A stretch of DNA of 64,000 nucleotides, taken from the NCBI RefSeq assembly GCF_021130785.1, contig NW_025777550.1, positions 1-64,000 of the forward strand, written 5' to 3'. The notes beneath the pieces were generated by a model. It saw only the letters and a list, made by a program, of their open reading frames with translations, did no database searches and had not been told where the DNA came from. This DNA comes from Homalodisca vitripennis (Eukaryota; Arthropoda; Insecta; Hemiptera; Cicadellidae). The translations under genes and the position numbers were made by a program. Of the stretch, positions 37,768 through 50,442 are shown in pieces (the stretch's first letter is position 1; each line of letters opens with the position of its first letter).

Positions 37768-37799
37768 CAAAGTATTTTGAATGCACTGAATTATTATTT

Positions 37800-38689
37800 T
37801 TGTTGCACTAACATTATATGAATTTAATAAAGAAACATTTCTATGTATATATAACTTTATTTTAATGTTAATTTTATTTTACTTTAAAACATAATATTGT
37901 AGGCTTCATTCGTGATGTATTTAAAGTGTTAGAAGATAATTCTTTTCAGCCTAAATTATATTAGAATATCTACAATTGTACATCCACCACACATATATAC
38001 AAATAAACTTAACAAGTATGTTAAATATTCTGTTCTCTATTACCAGACTTCACCTGTATAGGATATTTACAGGAGAGTCATAATATTGTGTTGATAAAGG
38101 TAATTTATATTTAAAAAAAAACTGTACTTATCTCAATTGTTTCCTTTTCCATTGCATTGTAACTGTGTAATAAAAACAAAAAATACCAATCTGTGAATAT
38201 CTAATGATTGATGCCCGACTTTGGTTAAGCATCTTTAAAGTAACCGCGTTGTGAGAGTCAAAACGTTTTTTTTTTGCTTTAAGCAGCCATTAATTGTAGG
38301 TAAGGTATTCCTCTATCTTCACACCTATCTTATACATCTGATTTATATACACAGGTGTTGGAACTAGTGTCCTTATATCAAAAGTGATTGTTGATTTGTT
38401 TCCTGCAAATACATGTATCAATATTCCTGTATGAAGTCTTTCTGTAATCCTCTTTATATATATTAATTTGTTGAGAATGGAAACTATATAAATTCACTCA
38501 GTAGTAAACTGAGTTTTTTCCATAACCGTAGGCCTATGATGAAAAATCGGATGTTTTTCGCTAGTTTTTTAATAGTAGAGATGTTTTTAAAGGACTTTTC
38601 CGTTATTTCCAAAATATTGTGAATATAGTTTCACGTCCAGAAAATCCAAAAAAAGCACAGATATTACTTTATATATATTTAGTTATATC
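37800..38689. other. Non-coding 3' flank of AMP gene B
   Basis: AT-rich; no gene seen. Confidence 0.6.
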
Positions 38690-39270
38690 TTTGTACGCAT
38701 TAGTTAAGCTAAATCAAGAGTAGATCGTGAAAATATATTGGGACATCAAGGTGAGGATAAGTACACCACAAAGAATCTGAATGCAAAAAAGAATACTTAT
38801 ACTTTGCGCCTGAGCTTAATGGCTAGTTTCATCTAGATTTACTGTGTATTAACGATCACCATTCGAAATAAATATTTTATTCACTTGTAATTGGTAAAAA
38901 AATGTCTTACAAATCATAATTGGTTATATTTCAAAGGGAATATTAATAGCTCATAGTCCCTTAACGGGTCTGTCAGTTGTCCCTGCCTACTTTTTTTACC
39001 TTCAACGAGTTTTTGCCAATGATGAAGTAAAATTCATTATCTAGTTGTAAAATCCTAACTAGGATTCTTTTTCTAATCATTGAATCTCACGATCCAATGT
39101 AATGTGTTTAACAGTCTACTCTGGATTCCACACATTTTCGAACAAAAAAATCAAATTCTCGTGGTCTACAGTAGTAAATCATAAGTTGAACAAGTGTTTC
39201 CTAAGTTATAATAAGGAACTAAGTTATAATAACATATAATAAGGAGGTGATCTGTATCAAAATGTATTTT
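38690..39270. repeat. Dispersed repeat, copy 1
   Basis: It aligns by eye along its length with 60085-60665, in the same orientation. Shared blocks include TAGTCCCTTAAC, TTCAACG...TTTTTGCCAATG, ATCCTAACTAGGATTCTT and ACAAGTGTTTCCTAAGTT. Moderate divergence suggests an old duplication or an old transposon family. No coding capacity. Confidence 0.75.
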
Positions 39271-42095
39271 TTTAGCTTCATCAGTCAGTTTTTGGACTGC
39301 ATATTAGTCCCTCTATTGTGCTTCTAGCTAAATGAGTGCTCAGAGAAACTCTACCCCTTAAGTCCGTGCTTATTTCTGAACCATTTTCTAATAGCTCGGT
39401 ATGCAGTTGACTTAGTTGTAACATGAGTCGGTTCAGACCACAAGGCACACAAGGCTGTCACAGAGAGACAGAAGAGAAATTTTTCCCGAAACCTTACTGA
39501 AAGCTAAACTAGATTTCGATTTCAATTCATTCTCAAGTTATCTTAGTAGTATGTTTTGATAACGCTCAGCTAAATTCCACGGAGGGACATATACTAGCAT
39601 CCAACTCTTATCTTGTATGTTTTCAGATATACTACCATGTGTAGAAAACTCTGATGCTCCACCGTGCTTAGATATCGTATCTGAAACATCGTAGTGCAGT
39701 CAATTGTGCAACTCACGAGAAAATGAGAATACATCTTGAACTATTTTACACTATAATTTGTACTCTAGATGTCTCTGATATCAAAACAATATAATGAGCT
39801 TTTAAGCTTCTTTCTAGTTTCTTTTTTTAAGCTTTTTTATTTTTTTCCAGAATCTAGGATTCAAGTTTTTGCGAACATCCGATTTGAACTAAGAGAAAGG
39901 TTGGAACTCAACACTAAGGTTGGAACGCTCAACTCATTATTTCTTGAGCACAGCAATATAGAAATTTCTGAAAATCTGTATTTTATTATTTAGATAATGA
40001 ATAGAAAATCTCTTCCTCAGTTGTGGATATCTCTTTGCTTAATCCCAGATAACAGTTGCATGCATTGAAATAGCAATTAGTTTAAATACAATCAAAAATA
40101 CTATATTTATATTTACGTTTAATAATTTGTGATTCCAACAATTATGCTCCATCGTAATTATGCTACAATAACAACCTTTGGATATTATGCAGCACCTCTT
40201 TAATAGTGATACCTAGAGCTATTAAGTATATCATCACAATAGTCTATAAACTGTTGTTACTTTAGGGTGTGTTGTACATTTAAGTACATAATTTACAATG
40301 ACGAAGTAACAAAGGGGGCGCAAAAATAACAACATATACCTTGTAAAAGAAGCAATAGTGGCATTAATTCGCTTATTTACCTCAAAGGTTGGATTTATTC
40401 GAATTATTTAATTTCAATGAATTTTTAAGTAATTTAATACCCATTAATTATTTTTTTGCATAGTGAATTTAACACTGAGTTACAGTCTCCACACTATTTA
40501 CATGTTTTTTTATTGAACAGTAAAAACTATTGTTGTTACAATAATATTGTTGTTTGTTTTGTTGAAACAAAGATTAACTACCTCCAGTTCCAATAAAGAA
40601 GTCTCTAAAAACTTTATCCTTGAATTTAAGTACAAACATCGTTTGAAGAATGTTATTTAAGGAAGAAATAACTACTACGATCAATACAGTATATTACTAG
40701 AGGGAAAATGAGAACTGAAGTCTTTTTGCTAACTTCATGTAATCCACTATGTTTTATCCTTGTATCATTATCGGTAATTACGTCCCCACAACGACTAATT
40801 TATTTAATATATGAATCTACTATTGTCAATTAAGGAAATATTAAGCATTCTATAGCGTAATGACATTTCACAGTAACATCACCAGTATACCAGTCTTCGG
40901 ACATTTACAGTAGATTATAATTTTAGTATTTTTTATACGTGTATATTTTGTGATAGACTACCAACTCAACAATACTTTTAAATGGGGGGTGTATTTTGAT
41001 GTTTATTTTTTAGCAAAATTAATCGGAAAGGAAGGAAAAAAATAAGAAAACAATGAAAAAGATTTTGGGAGCCTCACTTTACTTCGCCTGATTCCTACAA
41101 GCAATTGATGCAGTCATCAAGTATTGCGGCGCTTCCAGCATTCTTCACATTAAAATTCCTGTCTCGTCGACCCCTAATTGCAATGAATTCGGAAAACTTA
41201 GGCCCAAATTAACAGCGGATCCCATTCTCCGACAAGACTATACTAAGTGGTATTGGAGAATATAATTTTGCTGACCTATAGGCTACATTTCTGAACGATT
41301 CAGCCTTATATACCCCGACACAAGACCACATTCACAGCATGAACACTCAACTCCGATCCTGTCAATACAAATTACTGACAAGCAGGTGCTCAGTTCCTTG
41401 ACCAAGCATGGGTTTACATCATCCTTCATCAAAGTCACACAACTGCACATTTAAAAGAGATGAATCATATTAAACTCATACATTATACTGTGTGTCCTAT
41501 GAATCATTGTGTTAAGAAACATGAGTAATAAGGGGTGAGGTAATTGTAGATGTAGATGAAAAATACATCTACAATGGAGTTTGTGGAAGAATATAAGTCT
41601 GAAAGAGATTCTTGAATAAGGTAAAGGCCGTTTTCTCTGTTATTTGCACAGTCCTCCAAGTCAGCCCAGACAGTGTCAGTAATCATTATTATAATACATT
41701 GTATAACTAATAGAAGCGTGTTAATACTTTTATGTCATTCATATTTAAATTTATTAAGTATTTATTTTATTTGAGGTTAAAGTTACTTGAAAGATTGTAT
41801 CGCACGAACTTATCCACGAAAAATACATCCGACCACTTTAAAAAATACTATACAAAAACTAATAAATCCTCGAACTCTGTATTTACTTGGAATTGTAATA
41901 CAATATATAACAGAAAACATTTTTACCTCTAGAAAGCTGCAAATAGTTGAAGTTTTCTTATACCGGAATAATACTTTGGAATTTTTTGAATTCTCCTTCG
42001 AGATCTAGCATGTATTTTTATAAATTACACTAGACTTTTGTACGTTTAATCACACATTTTTTTTATGTAGAATCTTGGAGTATTGGAAAAAAGGT
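39271..42095. other. AT-rich non-coding DNA
   Basis: No supported gene. TTGATAACGCTCAGC at about 39557-39571 belongs to the same short dispersed family as at 30.8 kb. The 74-codon frame at 39769-39993 has no recognisable domain. Confidence 0.6.
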
Positions 42096-42099
42096 TCAT

Positions 42100-42301
42100 T
42101 GCAGTATCACTAGTATAAAGGAATACAACATTTTCCAATATAATATTTTATTTTGTGCAAGGCCTTTCTGAATCAAAGATTCCATCATCATTACAATTTG
42201 TGAAGTGCCTGATGATGGAATCTTAGATTCAGTAAGGCCTTGCACAAAATAAAATATTATATTGGAAAATGTTGTATTCCTTTATACTAGTGATACTACA
42301 A
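42100..42301. repeat. Foldback element (near-perfect inverted repeat)
   Basis: Arms of about 91 bp (42100-42190 and 42210-42301) are inverted copies with only about three mismatches, separated by 19 bp. A transcript would form one long hairpin. It could be a small foldback transposon or a head-to-head pair of short retroelement ends. Confidence 0.9.
42203..42247 (+). ncRNA. Candidate hammerhead ribozyme core (type I layout)
   Basis: CTGATGA (42209-42215) is followed by GGAATC...GATTC as stem II and then GTAA, one base off the required GAAA. GGCC then forms a minimal stem III, then TT and GCAC (42242-42245). GCAC pairs with GTGC (42205-42208) just before CTGATGA, forming stem I. The inverted arm, read on the minus strand, keeps GAAA but has ATGATGA. 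Neither arm alone is complete. Confidence 0.45.
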
Positions 42302-43670
42302 TACACATTATTTAGTTAATTTTAGTTTTAAATATAAAGTTATTATCCAACTTACTATCCAACTTTTATTAAAACCCATTGTAGTAGTTTTGACATTATA
42401 TAATATATATATAATTAGATTCAGATCGGGTAACAAGTCAAAAATCAAATAGACTATGAAAAAAAAATATTAAGACCAGAGTAAATTAAAAATGCCATAA
42501 ATATACAATTTTTGAGATATGTTTGAATTTTGCAACAAGGAAACTCATTTTTGGTGTCTTCGTATATAATTTACTCGATCTAAAAGTGCTTATATACGTG
42601 CAGGTAGATGTTAAAGGGATATCGCTTAAAGAGAGCCTCGTCTGTATTAAGCTCATGCCATTATTTAATAACTTGTAAAGAGCTCTTGATTCAGAATCGA
42701 ATGGAACTCATTACGGAGATGCGATGTTTGTGAGGTCCCAAGATTCAAGCGGTAAGCAAGAAAATTATGTATGTTTTCAAGCAACGCTCTTGCAACTTCT
42801 GCACTAGGGGATTTTTAGTTTTATACACTATTTGCGTTCACGCTAGTTTTAATGTTGCGTAAACTTTTCATCTCTAGTACGTAAAAATAGGAAAAGTAGA
42901 AAGATATAAATTATGTATAACCGAACGCACGTGATTAAAAGTAATTTCACGTGTAAAGTATTTAGGAAATTGTAACTTTTCACAAATTTGTCTTAAAATG
43001 TAAACAACTGCTGCAATACATTGCTTTGAGACCGCGAATATAATTTGAAACTTTGCTTCCATATTTTGTCACTATTTTATGTAAACATCACAATAGAGTA
43101 AAATCCATATTCCCATATTCGGCTGCTGAGGTAGATTTCTCTTGAATACATTCTATGAGTGATATTAATTCGTATATATTTATATTTTCCTTCTGGCCAT
43201 TTGAAAGTGAATAAATGAAAGAGTAATCGTTCTTCTTTTATATATAACATTTGTATTAAAACGTTATTTATACTATTTATATTTATAATATATGCATATG
43301 GTCTAAACCAATACATTTTAAGAGCTTTTTTACTAGTACTTTGTACTCTCTCTCTCTAACTGACAAGCATAGATGCAACCTATGTTATTTGGCGCATTGA
43401 TATGAATAAAAATCTACACATCTTTAAAGACGAGGTTATGATAAAAGCACACTGTTTAATTAGGATTATTAAGGGATGAGTGCTACGAAAGCCTATCACT
43501 ATATGGGTCTATCTCTTATTTCTGTCTGTAGATGTGTCTGTCTATCTAACTGTGTGCAGGGCGTATCCAGAATAAAGTGAATTATAAGGCTGCAAATTTA
43601 CATGCCAGTGCCTATATAATGCACATATAAAAATATCTTGGTATAAACATCCATTAAAAATTTATTATCT
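42302..43670. other. AT-rich non-coding DNA
   Basis: No supported feature. Confidence 0.6.
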
Positions 43671-43672
43671 TT

Positions 43673-43709
43673 ATATTCTCAGATCTTATTCTGAAAGATC
43701 TGAGAATAT
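43673..43709. repeat. Perfect 15-bp hairpin
   Basis: ATATTCTCAGATCTT (43673-43687) and its exact complement (43695-43709) flank a 7-base loop. No poly-T or gene context indicates a function. Confidence 0.85.
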
Positions 43710-46700
43710 GAAATATTAAATAATTACGATTATATATTAGTATCTCACGTTAAATGTTTCATTTAATAAAAATGATGACATTAAAAAGTTAAAGATGTAA
43801 TGTTGACTTGACTAATATAATGTTTATGTTTTCATAAATATTAAGCAATGCGATATCAAAGATTTGTGTATATCGTCCATTGTAAACGGGTCTTCTCATG
43901 GAAGCAATTAAAAGAATAACGATAACCTTAATACCTGAAAATAATCTTGTAATTATTATAGATATTAGTTTAAACACACATGTATTTCTAAGTAAACAAA
44001 CAGCTAATCAGGAGCTGGTATTGAAGGGATAGTATAAACCATTTGTCCATTGCTAGCCCGTCTTAATCCGACTCTGTCTGCTGGATTAAAATTAGCGATA
44101 ACTCTTTTTGTTCCCTACATTTCATTAATATTCTGGTGATATTTAATTTCTATTATATTTTAATAATATTTATAATAGTGATATAAACTAATATATTTTA
44201 CAAAATCTCAGTGTACTTAAAAGGCGCTCCTTATGATAGGATTAATCCTTTTTAAACCTATATTGACGAACATACCAATAAAACCATCCCGTCTGTCTTT
44301 GTGAATGCTTATATTTATATACAAATCAAACACTCTTGGCCTTAATACTTTACTGCGCATTGCGCCGATTGTTATAAAACTAAAACAATCTTTGCTTTTT
44401 AAGGATAAACAAAAACTTTAAGGATTAGAATGTTTACCAACTGCGCGTTCTGTTGCGAGCTTAACTTAAGTAGGGTGTTTTAAAGTTTTAATCCATATTT
44501 TCTCGTTTTTACAACCAATGTTTTATACCATTTGTGTAGAATTATATTTTACAATAGGTCGGGCCTGTAAACATTCAAACTACAATGAAAGTTTAAAATA
44601 TGAAACATATATTAAATTTAAACCTCACGTTTTAAATAAGGGAAAACTACGCAGCCCTATGTACCATGTGACAGTTTCTACTAACCGATAAATACATAGG
44701 TACTTAACCCTTTCTGCTCAGCCGGTGGAAAAGGATATTTCACATGTGACCGTCGTCTCTAAAGGTCAAGCTGGAGATACATTATTAGTTTCGATTTGTA
44801 ATTTTCACTTCACAGTGGGAGAATATTGGCATGTTAATACAATCTTAAAACTGTCAAACACTTAGAAACTCTACAATATTGAAATTTTAAAAGACAAAAA
44901 CTGTTATGACTTATTTCATCATACAGGTGTTCTAAAACAAATTCAGTTATAACGGTTCAACTGTTTACTTCCTTAACTATAAAAGGCCACCAATACATAC
45001 CGTAAGATTAAACCGTTTACTCGGCGCTTATTAAGAAATCCAGTTTATAATGTTTGATATTTAATCGTTCCATTTCCCAACTTTTAATAACTGCTATCTT
45101 GAAACCTTAAGAGCTATCGAAAATGTAAAATAACACAAGATTTTTTATAATACCCTAATGCATTTTAAAATATCATATTTGCGGATCTTTGTAGTGAGTT
45201 ATAAAATTGAAACTTGTTACTCAAAATCGAACAACATCCATATTGAAACTTCTTACTGGTAAATAATAGCTAATGAAATCATCGAAGGTATGTGCAAGTA
45301 GCTGCACCGATTTTAGTCTAATTATTTTTAAATAATGGCAGTTGTTGTGTTCACTAGCTCACCTTGTATAAGCCATACATAAAATCTTGTCACTAACTTT
45401 TAGCTTTGGCTTTCCACCCTATTAGGCTCTTACCATATATTAGAAGTTTTAAATTCTCGTATGATTGTAATCTGTTTGAAAATATATTTATTTTGCTGTT
45501 TTCTGTGTCGTCGTCCTGATTATCCAAAGGCAAATGAAAAGATATTTGCGAATATAGAATATCCATATACTATGACGTGACAATCAGTATCTTCGAACTG
45601 AGTGTAGCCTATATAAACATAGAAATGAATTTTCGTGAAAATGGCTTGTTTAGAGGATAGTTTATTCCCAAGATTTTGTTTGGGCAGATATACATAAATG
45701 AGGTTTTCCACATTTTTGAGTGATAGGCTTCACTACTGTTCAGCCAATAATATTAAGAGCTTTTCTTGGAACTGTCTTAAATTTAACAACTAAATAATGC
45801 ATAAATTATAAGGAGAATTAATTTAACTGATAGCAAACTGCAAGATTGAAATGAATACTATACACCATATGTTTGAGAGCAATATAGAATTGGTGATTCG
45901 GATTCAAATGTGAGTTTACGTAATTGGTTTGATTAACGCGACCAAAGATTTATCTTCTGCATCAGTGAAACGTAGTGTTTGATCCAATTGCACAGACAGA
46001 ATAAAGCTGTTGTTTTATACAACGAAGAATGTTCAAAGGGGGTTATGGGTAAAGCAAGAGATTAAACAATTATTAAATTGTCTGGATGTAATTGTTTTAT
46101 ACTACTTTGAAGAGGTACCCTTTCTTTGACTTCAAGGGAGTAACTATTCATTTGAGTTTGTTTGTGTCATATATTTACAAAACCAATTTGCAGCTGCATT
46201 GTATTAGGCAATACTTGCATTATAAAATTAAATAAGGGCAGATTCCAAAGAAGCAGTGCTGTTTCATGACGTGTTATATATGTGAGTTCCAAAAATTTCG
46301 AATATAGTAACTTTATTTTTGGAAAAAAATCAGCTGCTGTAGAGTTCAAGGTTTCCTTAGTAAACTTAATTTCATGTTCGAATAAAAAGCCTTATTTTCA
46401 GATCTATTTTAAATAAATAGCAGGTTTATTGTGAATAGCGTAAATCACATGTTTTTATTAATAAACGAGTATATTGAAAATTGCTGAGGCAAGATTTACA
46501 ACACGCTGATCAGTCTATATGTGACCTGAAACTATACAAAGTTTAAATTAAAATTATTTTATCAATTCTGACTTTTATAATCACCAATTGTGATAGCAAA
46601 AATAACTACCAACTCGCTAAGGATAAGCTTCTAAATTAACCTGCGTAGTTGAATTTTGTGGTAATTCTATTGGGGAATAATTATAACATTACTGTCTTAT

Positions 46701-46985
46701 AATCTTGTATAATCTTAAACTTAAAACAAGTTTTTAAAATTATAGGCAAGCTATGCTCAATGTTAAAGTAAAGTTCACTACTCCTTTTGAACTTATAAGT
46801 ATCGTTTGAAACAAGTTTTAACTTTTTGGAACGGGGGGTACAATTTCATGCCAATTAATTACAAACAAGATATTTATTAAAATGCTTTATGAATATTCAT
46901 TATAAAAATTAGAATAGCAATTTTGTCAATAATTCAATTGTAAAGAACATAAAAAATTCAAATTATAGTACCATAAACAATTATA
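43710..46985. other. AT-rich non-coding DNA
   Basis: No supported gene, RNA or mobile element. Confidence 0.6.
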
Positions 46986-47068
46986 GTCGGCATATAAACG
47001 GTAAGTTTTTGAGTCATATAACAGTGAATGATAGATGGCTGAGCATTACTAAGGCTCTAGGCCCTGGA
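46986..47068. repeat. Short dispersed repeat, copy 1
   Basis: It matches 49107-49187 along about 80 bp: CATATAAACGGT, GAGTCATA, CAGTGAATG and GGCTGAGCATTA. The GGCTGAGC core also occurs, inverted, near 30.8, 39.6 and 58.0 kb. Confidence 0.6.
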
Positions 47069-48270
47069 ATATTTGATTTTTCATTTTCTGTCTGTCCGTT
47101 AGATAACTTGAGAAAAACCAGATCTTTACATTAATGTTCATTTCTTCATAGGTATATTTTGATTTTATGTTGTTATATGTGATACTATGGAGTTTAACTC
47201 ATCGTTAGTTAAAATGTATGCTGTAAACATGATGATAACTAGAAAACTACCATTATTTTATCAGGGTTTGTCTGTCACGAATGACCTTTAAACGTCCATC
47301 TTTATACATTTTATTCTAAAGTACAGTAAGGAACAAAAGTTTCTTTCAAAATATGTCTCTAATCTTGTTACAGCTAATTAAACATGCTGATCAGTCTAGT
47401 CCCGGCAGAGACTAGACTGTGGTAGACTACTCACACGAGCAGGCTATTGTCGGCCGCTATATATTAACGAGATCTACACAGTTAAATATGTGTAGAAAAA
47501 TTTAAAGTTCAATAAAGTGGTTTACAATGCCTTTTTCAACTTTTGGATGACACTAGATCGTAGACTGAAAACTGATATTTTTAAATTTATTATTTGATAT
47601 AACTGCTTTATAAGTTTTCATTCAACATTTTACTACATAAAAATAGAGGCCAACCCAAAAATAACCATGACACTCAATTAAATAAAAATATATATTGTGT
47701 ATTATAATAAATATTAAAATCTAGGCAACCTAAAAAAATCAATAAAAGATTCCGATCAATTACATTTGAAAGTATATTTTCCCAGCAAAACTTTGCTAGT
47801 ATTATCATTAAATATAAAAACTTTAAATTCAACTAATCCAATATAACGATTTGCAATACCCATAAGGAAATGTAAACAGTGTTAGGTGTGTCCGTTAAAT
47901 ATTAATTTAGTTAAAAGCCTCGACTGGAACGGAAACAACTCTCCACAATGTAATTACGTATGGTCGAGGGTTTCATTAATAATATTTTTATCCTCAATAT
48001 TTATTTATAAGCTTTACAATTTGGTACAAATATTCATTCACAGCGCGTGACATCAATCTTATGTTGAGGGTAGGGAACTTCGACTACAAAATATTGAAAA
48101 ACAATTAACTAAACATTCTAAAAAGATTTAAAATTGAATAAATCCAACCGGTTGCCCGCCTTAACAAATCTCCATTTCTAAAATCACCATCCTGTTCGCT
48201 ATGTTTTAGATACCGTCCGTGATACCAAATGAGTTGTCGACATTGATTTCTCCCTCAGTGTTCCACCTTT
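47069..48270. other. AT-rich non-coding DNA
   Basis: No supported feature. Confidence 0.6.
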
Positions 48271-48271
48271 G

Positions 48272-48274
<3 letters not shown>

Positions 48275-48329
<55 letters not shown>

Positions 48330-48330
48330 C
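48275..48330. repeat. (GT)n(GC)5 alternating tract
   Basis: About 23 GT units run directly into five GC units, all alternating purine-pyrimidine. Confidence 0.95.
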
Positions 48331-48357
48331 TCAAAAGCATCGCTTTCACTATTGTTC

Positions 48358-48360
<3 letters not shown>

Positions 48361-48398
<38 letters not shown>
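48361..48398. repeat. (AT)n microsatellite
   Basis: About 19 AT units, 30 bp after the GT/GC tract. Confidence 0.95.
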
Positions 48399-48400
<2 letters not shown>

Positions 48401-49106
48401 ACTTCTACGGAAACCTGAAATTATATAAGAAATTGAGTTTTATTAAATTCCAGCATCGTAAGTTTAAAATTTAATACGCTTATTTGAAAAAACTGCATAT
48501 AATATAAGTTACAGTTCATACAATGTTTAAATTCCAATGTTTTCATCAATCTAATTTTAAAATTAGAATTATGTTTGAGAAAAAGCTGCAGAAAAACATT
48601 ATTTCGAAAATTAAATGAAATAAAAACGCTCGGAATTGAGAACTACAATGATTACGATATCCTAAGGGGAATACACTTACAACTACTTGTAACACCGCGA
48701 GGCTTTATTATGAACAATACCATTGGGTGCGTGGTGTAATCTTGTAGCTATTCTCTTGGGAACTAAATTATATCGTCTTGCAGCCTGAAATAAATTATCA
48801 AGTAAAAAAGAAAGTTTAAAAATTACAGGTACTTTCATTGTCAATTTAAAGTTCACTAATATTACTACATTTATAATTGTAGAGTTTTGAAACTGATATG
48901 ACAAGTTGTACTGTGTATTCTTTTGTTACAGTTTTGTAAAGGAGTGCAAAATTTGATGCCACTTTATGTAAATTAACGCTGTTTACTTAAACGTGTTAAA
49001 AACATGCATTTTAAAACCTGAAACACTAGGCTTCATAATTAAATTTTAAAGTAAAGGTTATCTACCATGATCAACATAGTTTAAATTAAAATACACCTAC
49101 TTGAGT
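48399..49106. other. AT-rich non-coding DNA
   Basis: No supported feature. Confidence 0.6.
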
Positions 49107-49187
49107 ATGGCCGACATATAAACAGTCATTTTAGAGTCATACCTCAGTGAATGCTAAATGGTTGAGCATTAGTGATGCTCGATGTGC
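49107..49187. repeat. Short dispersed repeat, copy 2
   Basis: It is the partner of 46986-47068, in the same orientation and moderately diverged. Confidence 0.6.
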
Positions 49188-49539
49188 AAGAAGCTCTCTT
49201 CAGTTAGTCGTAGGCAACTTTGAGTTCGATAATGGTGCACGTGACTCTATGGGATTAGGCTGAGCGATAGTGAACATTTTTTCAATTAGTTACGTTAATA
49301 ATGATAGCAACGAGAAAATCACCACAATATTTTAGAGTTTTTTTAATAGGGATTTTTCTAAACGTTTTACGAACTATATCACCTTACGGATTCCATTGTA
49401 ACGAATAATAATAAAGAAAGGTTTTTTAAATTAGTTCTCCCCTTTAGATGTAAGTAATATAGTTTTTTAATAATCGAACCATCATATAGATGTATCATAT
49501 TGATAGTATGATTATGGTTTGATATCTATATACTTAAGT

Positions 49540-50442
49540 AACACCTTTATACAGTATTACACCTTACTCTCTCATCGGTATCTTAGTTAGTCTAGTTACA
49601 CCACTGGGTGCTGTAAACACTTTTATACAGTAACACTTTTATACAGTATTACACCTTACTCTCTCATCGGTATCTTAGTTAGTCTAGTTACACCACTGGG
49701 TGCTGTAACACTTTTATACAGTAACACTTTTATACAGTATTACACACCTTACTCTCTCATCGGTATCTTAGTTAGTCTAGTTACACCACTGGGTGCTGTA
49801 ACACTTTTATACAGTAACACTTTTATACAGTATTACACCTTACTCTCTCATCGGTATCTTAGTTAGTCTAGTTACACCACTGGGTGCTGTAACACTTTTT
49901 ATACAGTAACACTTTTATACAGTTTTACACCTTACTCTCTCATCGGTATCTTAGTTAGTCTAGTTTACACCACTGGGTGCTGTAACACTTTTATATACAG
50001 TAACACTTTTTATACAGTATTACACCTTACTCTCTCATCGGTATCTTAGTTAGTCTAGTTACACCACTGGGTGCTGTAACACTTTTATACAGTAACACTT
50101 TTATACAGTATTACACCTTACTCTCTCATCGGTATCTTAGTTAGTCTAGTTACACCACTGGGTGCTGTAACACTTTTATACAGTAACACTTTTATACAGT
50201 ATTACACCTTACTCTCTCATCGGTATCTTAGTTAGTCTAGTTACACCACTGGGTGCTGTAACACTTTTTATACAGTAACACTTTTATACAGTATTACACC
50301 TTACTCTCTCATCGGTATCTTAGTTAGTCTAGTTACACCACTGGGTGCTGTAACACTTTTATACAGTAACACTTTTATACAGTTTTACACCTTACTCTCT
50401 CATCGGTATCTTAGTTAGTCTAGTTACACCACTGGGTGCTGT
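49540..50442. repeat. Minisatellite, ~10 units of ~91 bp
   Basis: Ten units each contain CTCTCTCATCGGTATC and CACCACTGGGTGCTGT. Each unit is a 59-base unique part plus two copies of a 16-base subrepeat AACACTTTTATACAGT. Units differ mostly by single-base or dinucleotide indels. The CACCACTGGGTG motif is partly palindromic. There is no open frame across it. Confidence 0.93.

Noticed and set aside
39265..39290. CTGATGA on the minus strand as another hammerhead
   Set aside because: No stem II or GAAA box follows at a workable distance.
49540..50442. CRISPR array
   Set aside because: The units are contiguous with no unique spacers; it is a eukaryotic minisatellite.
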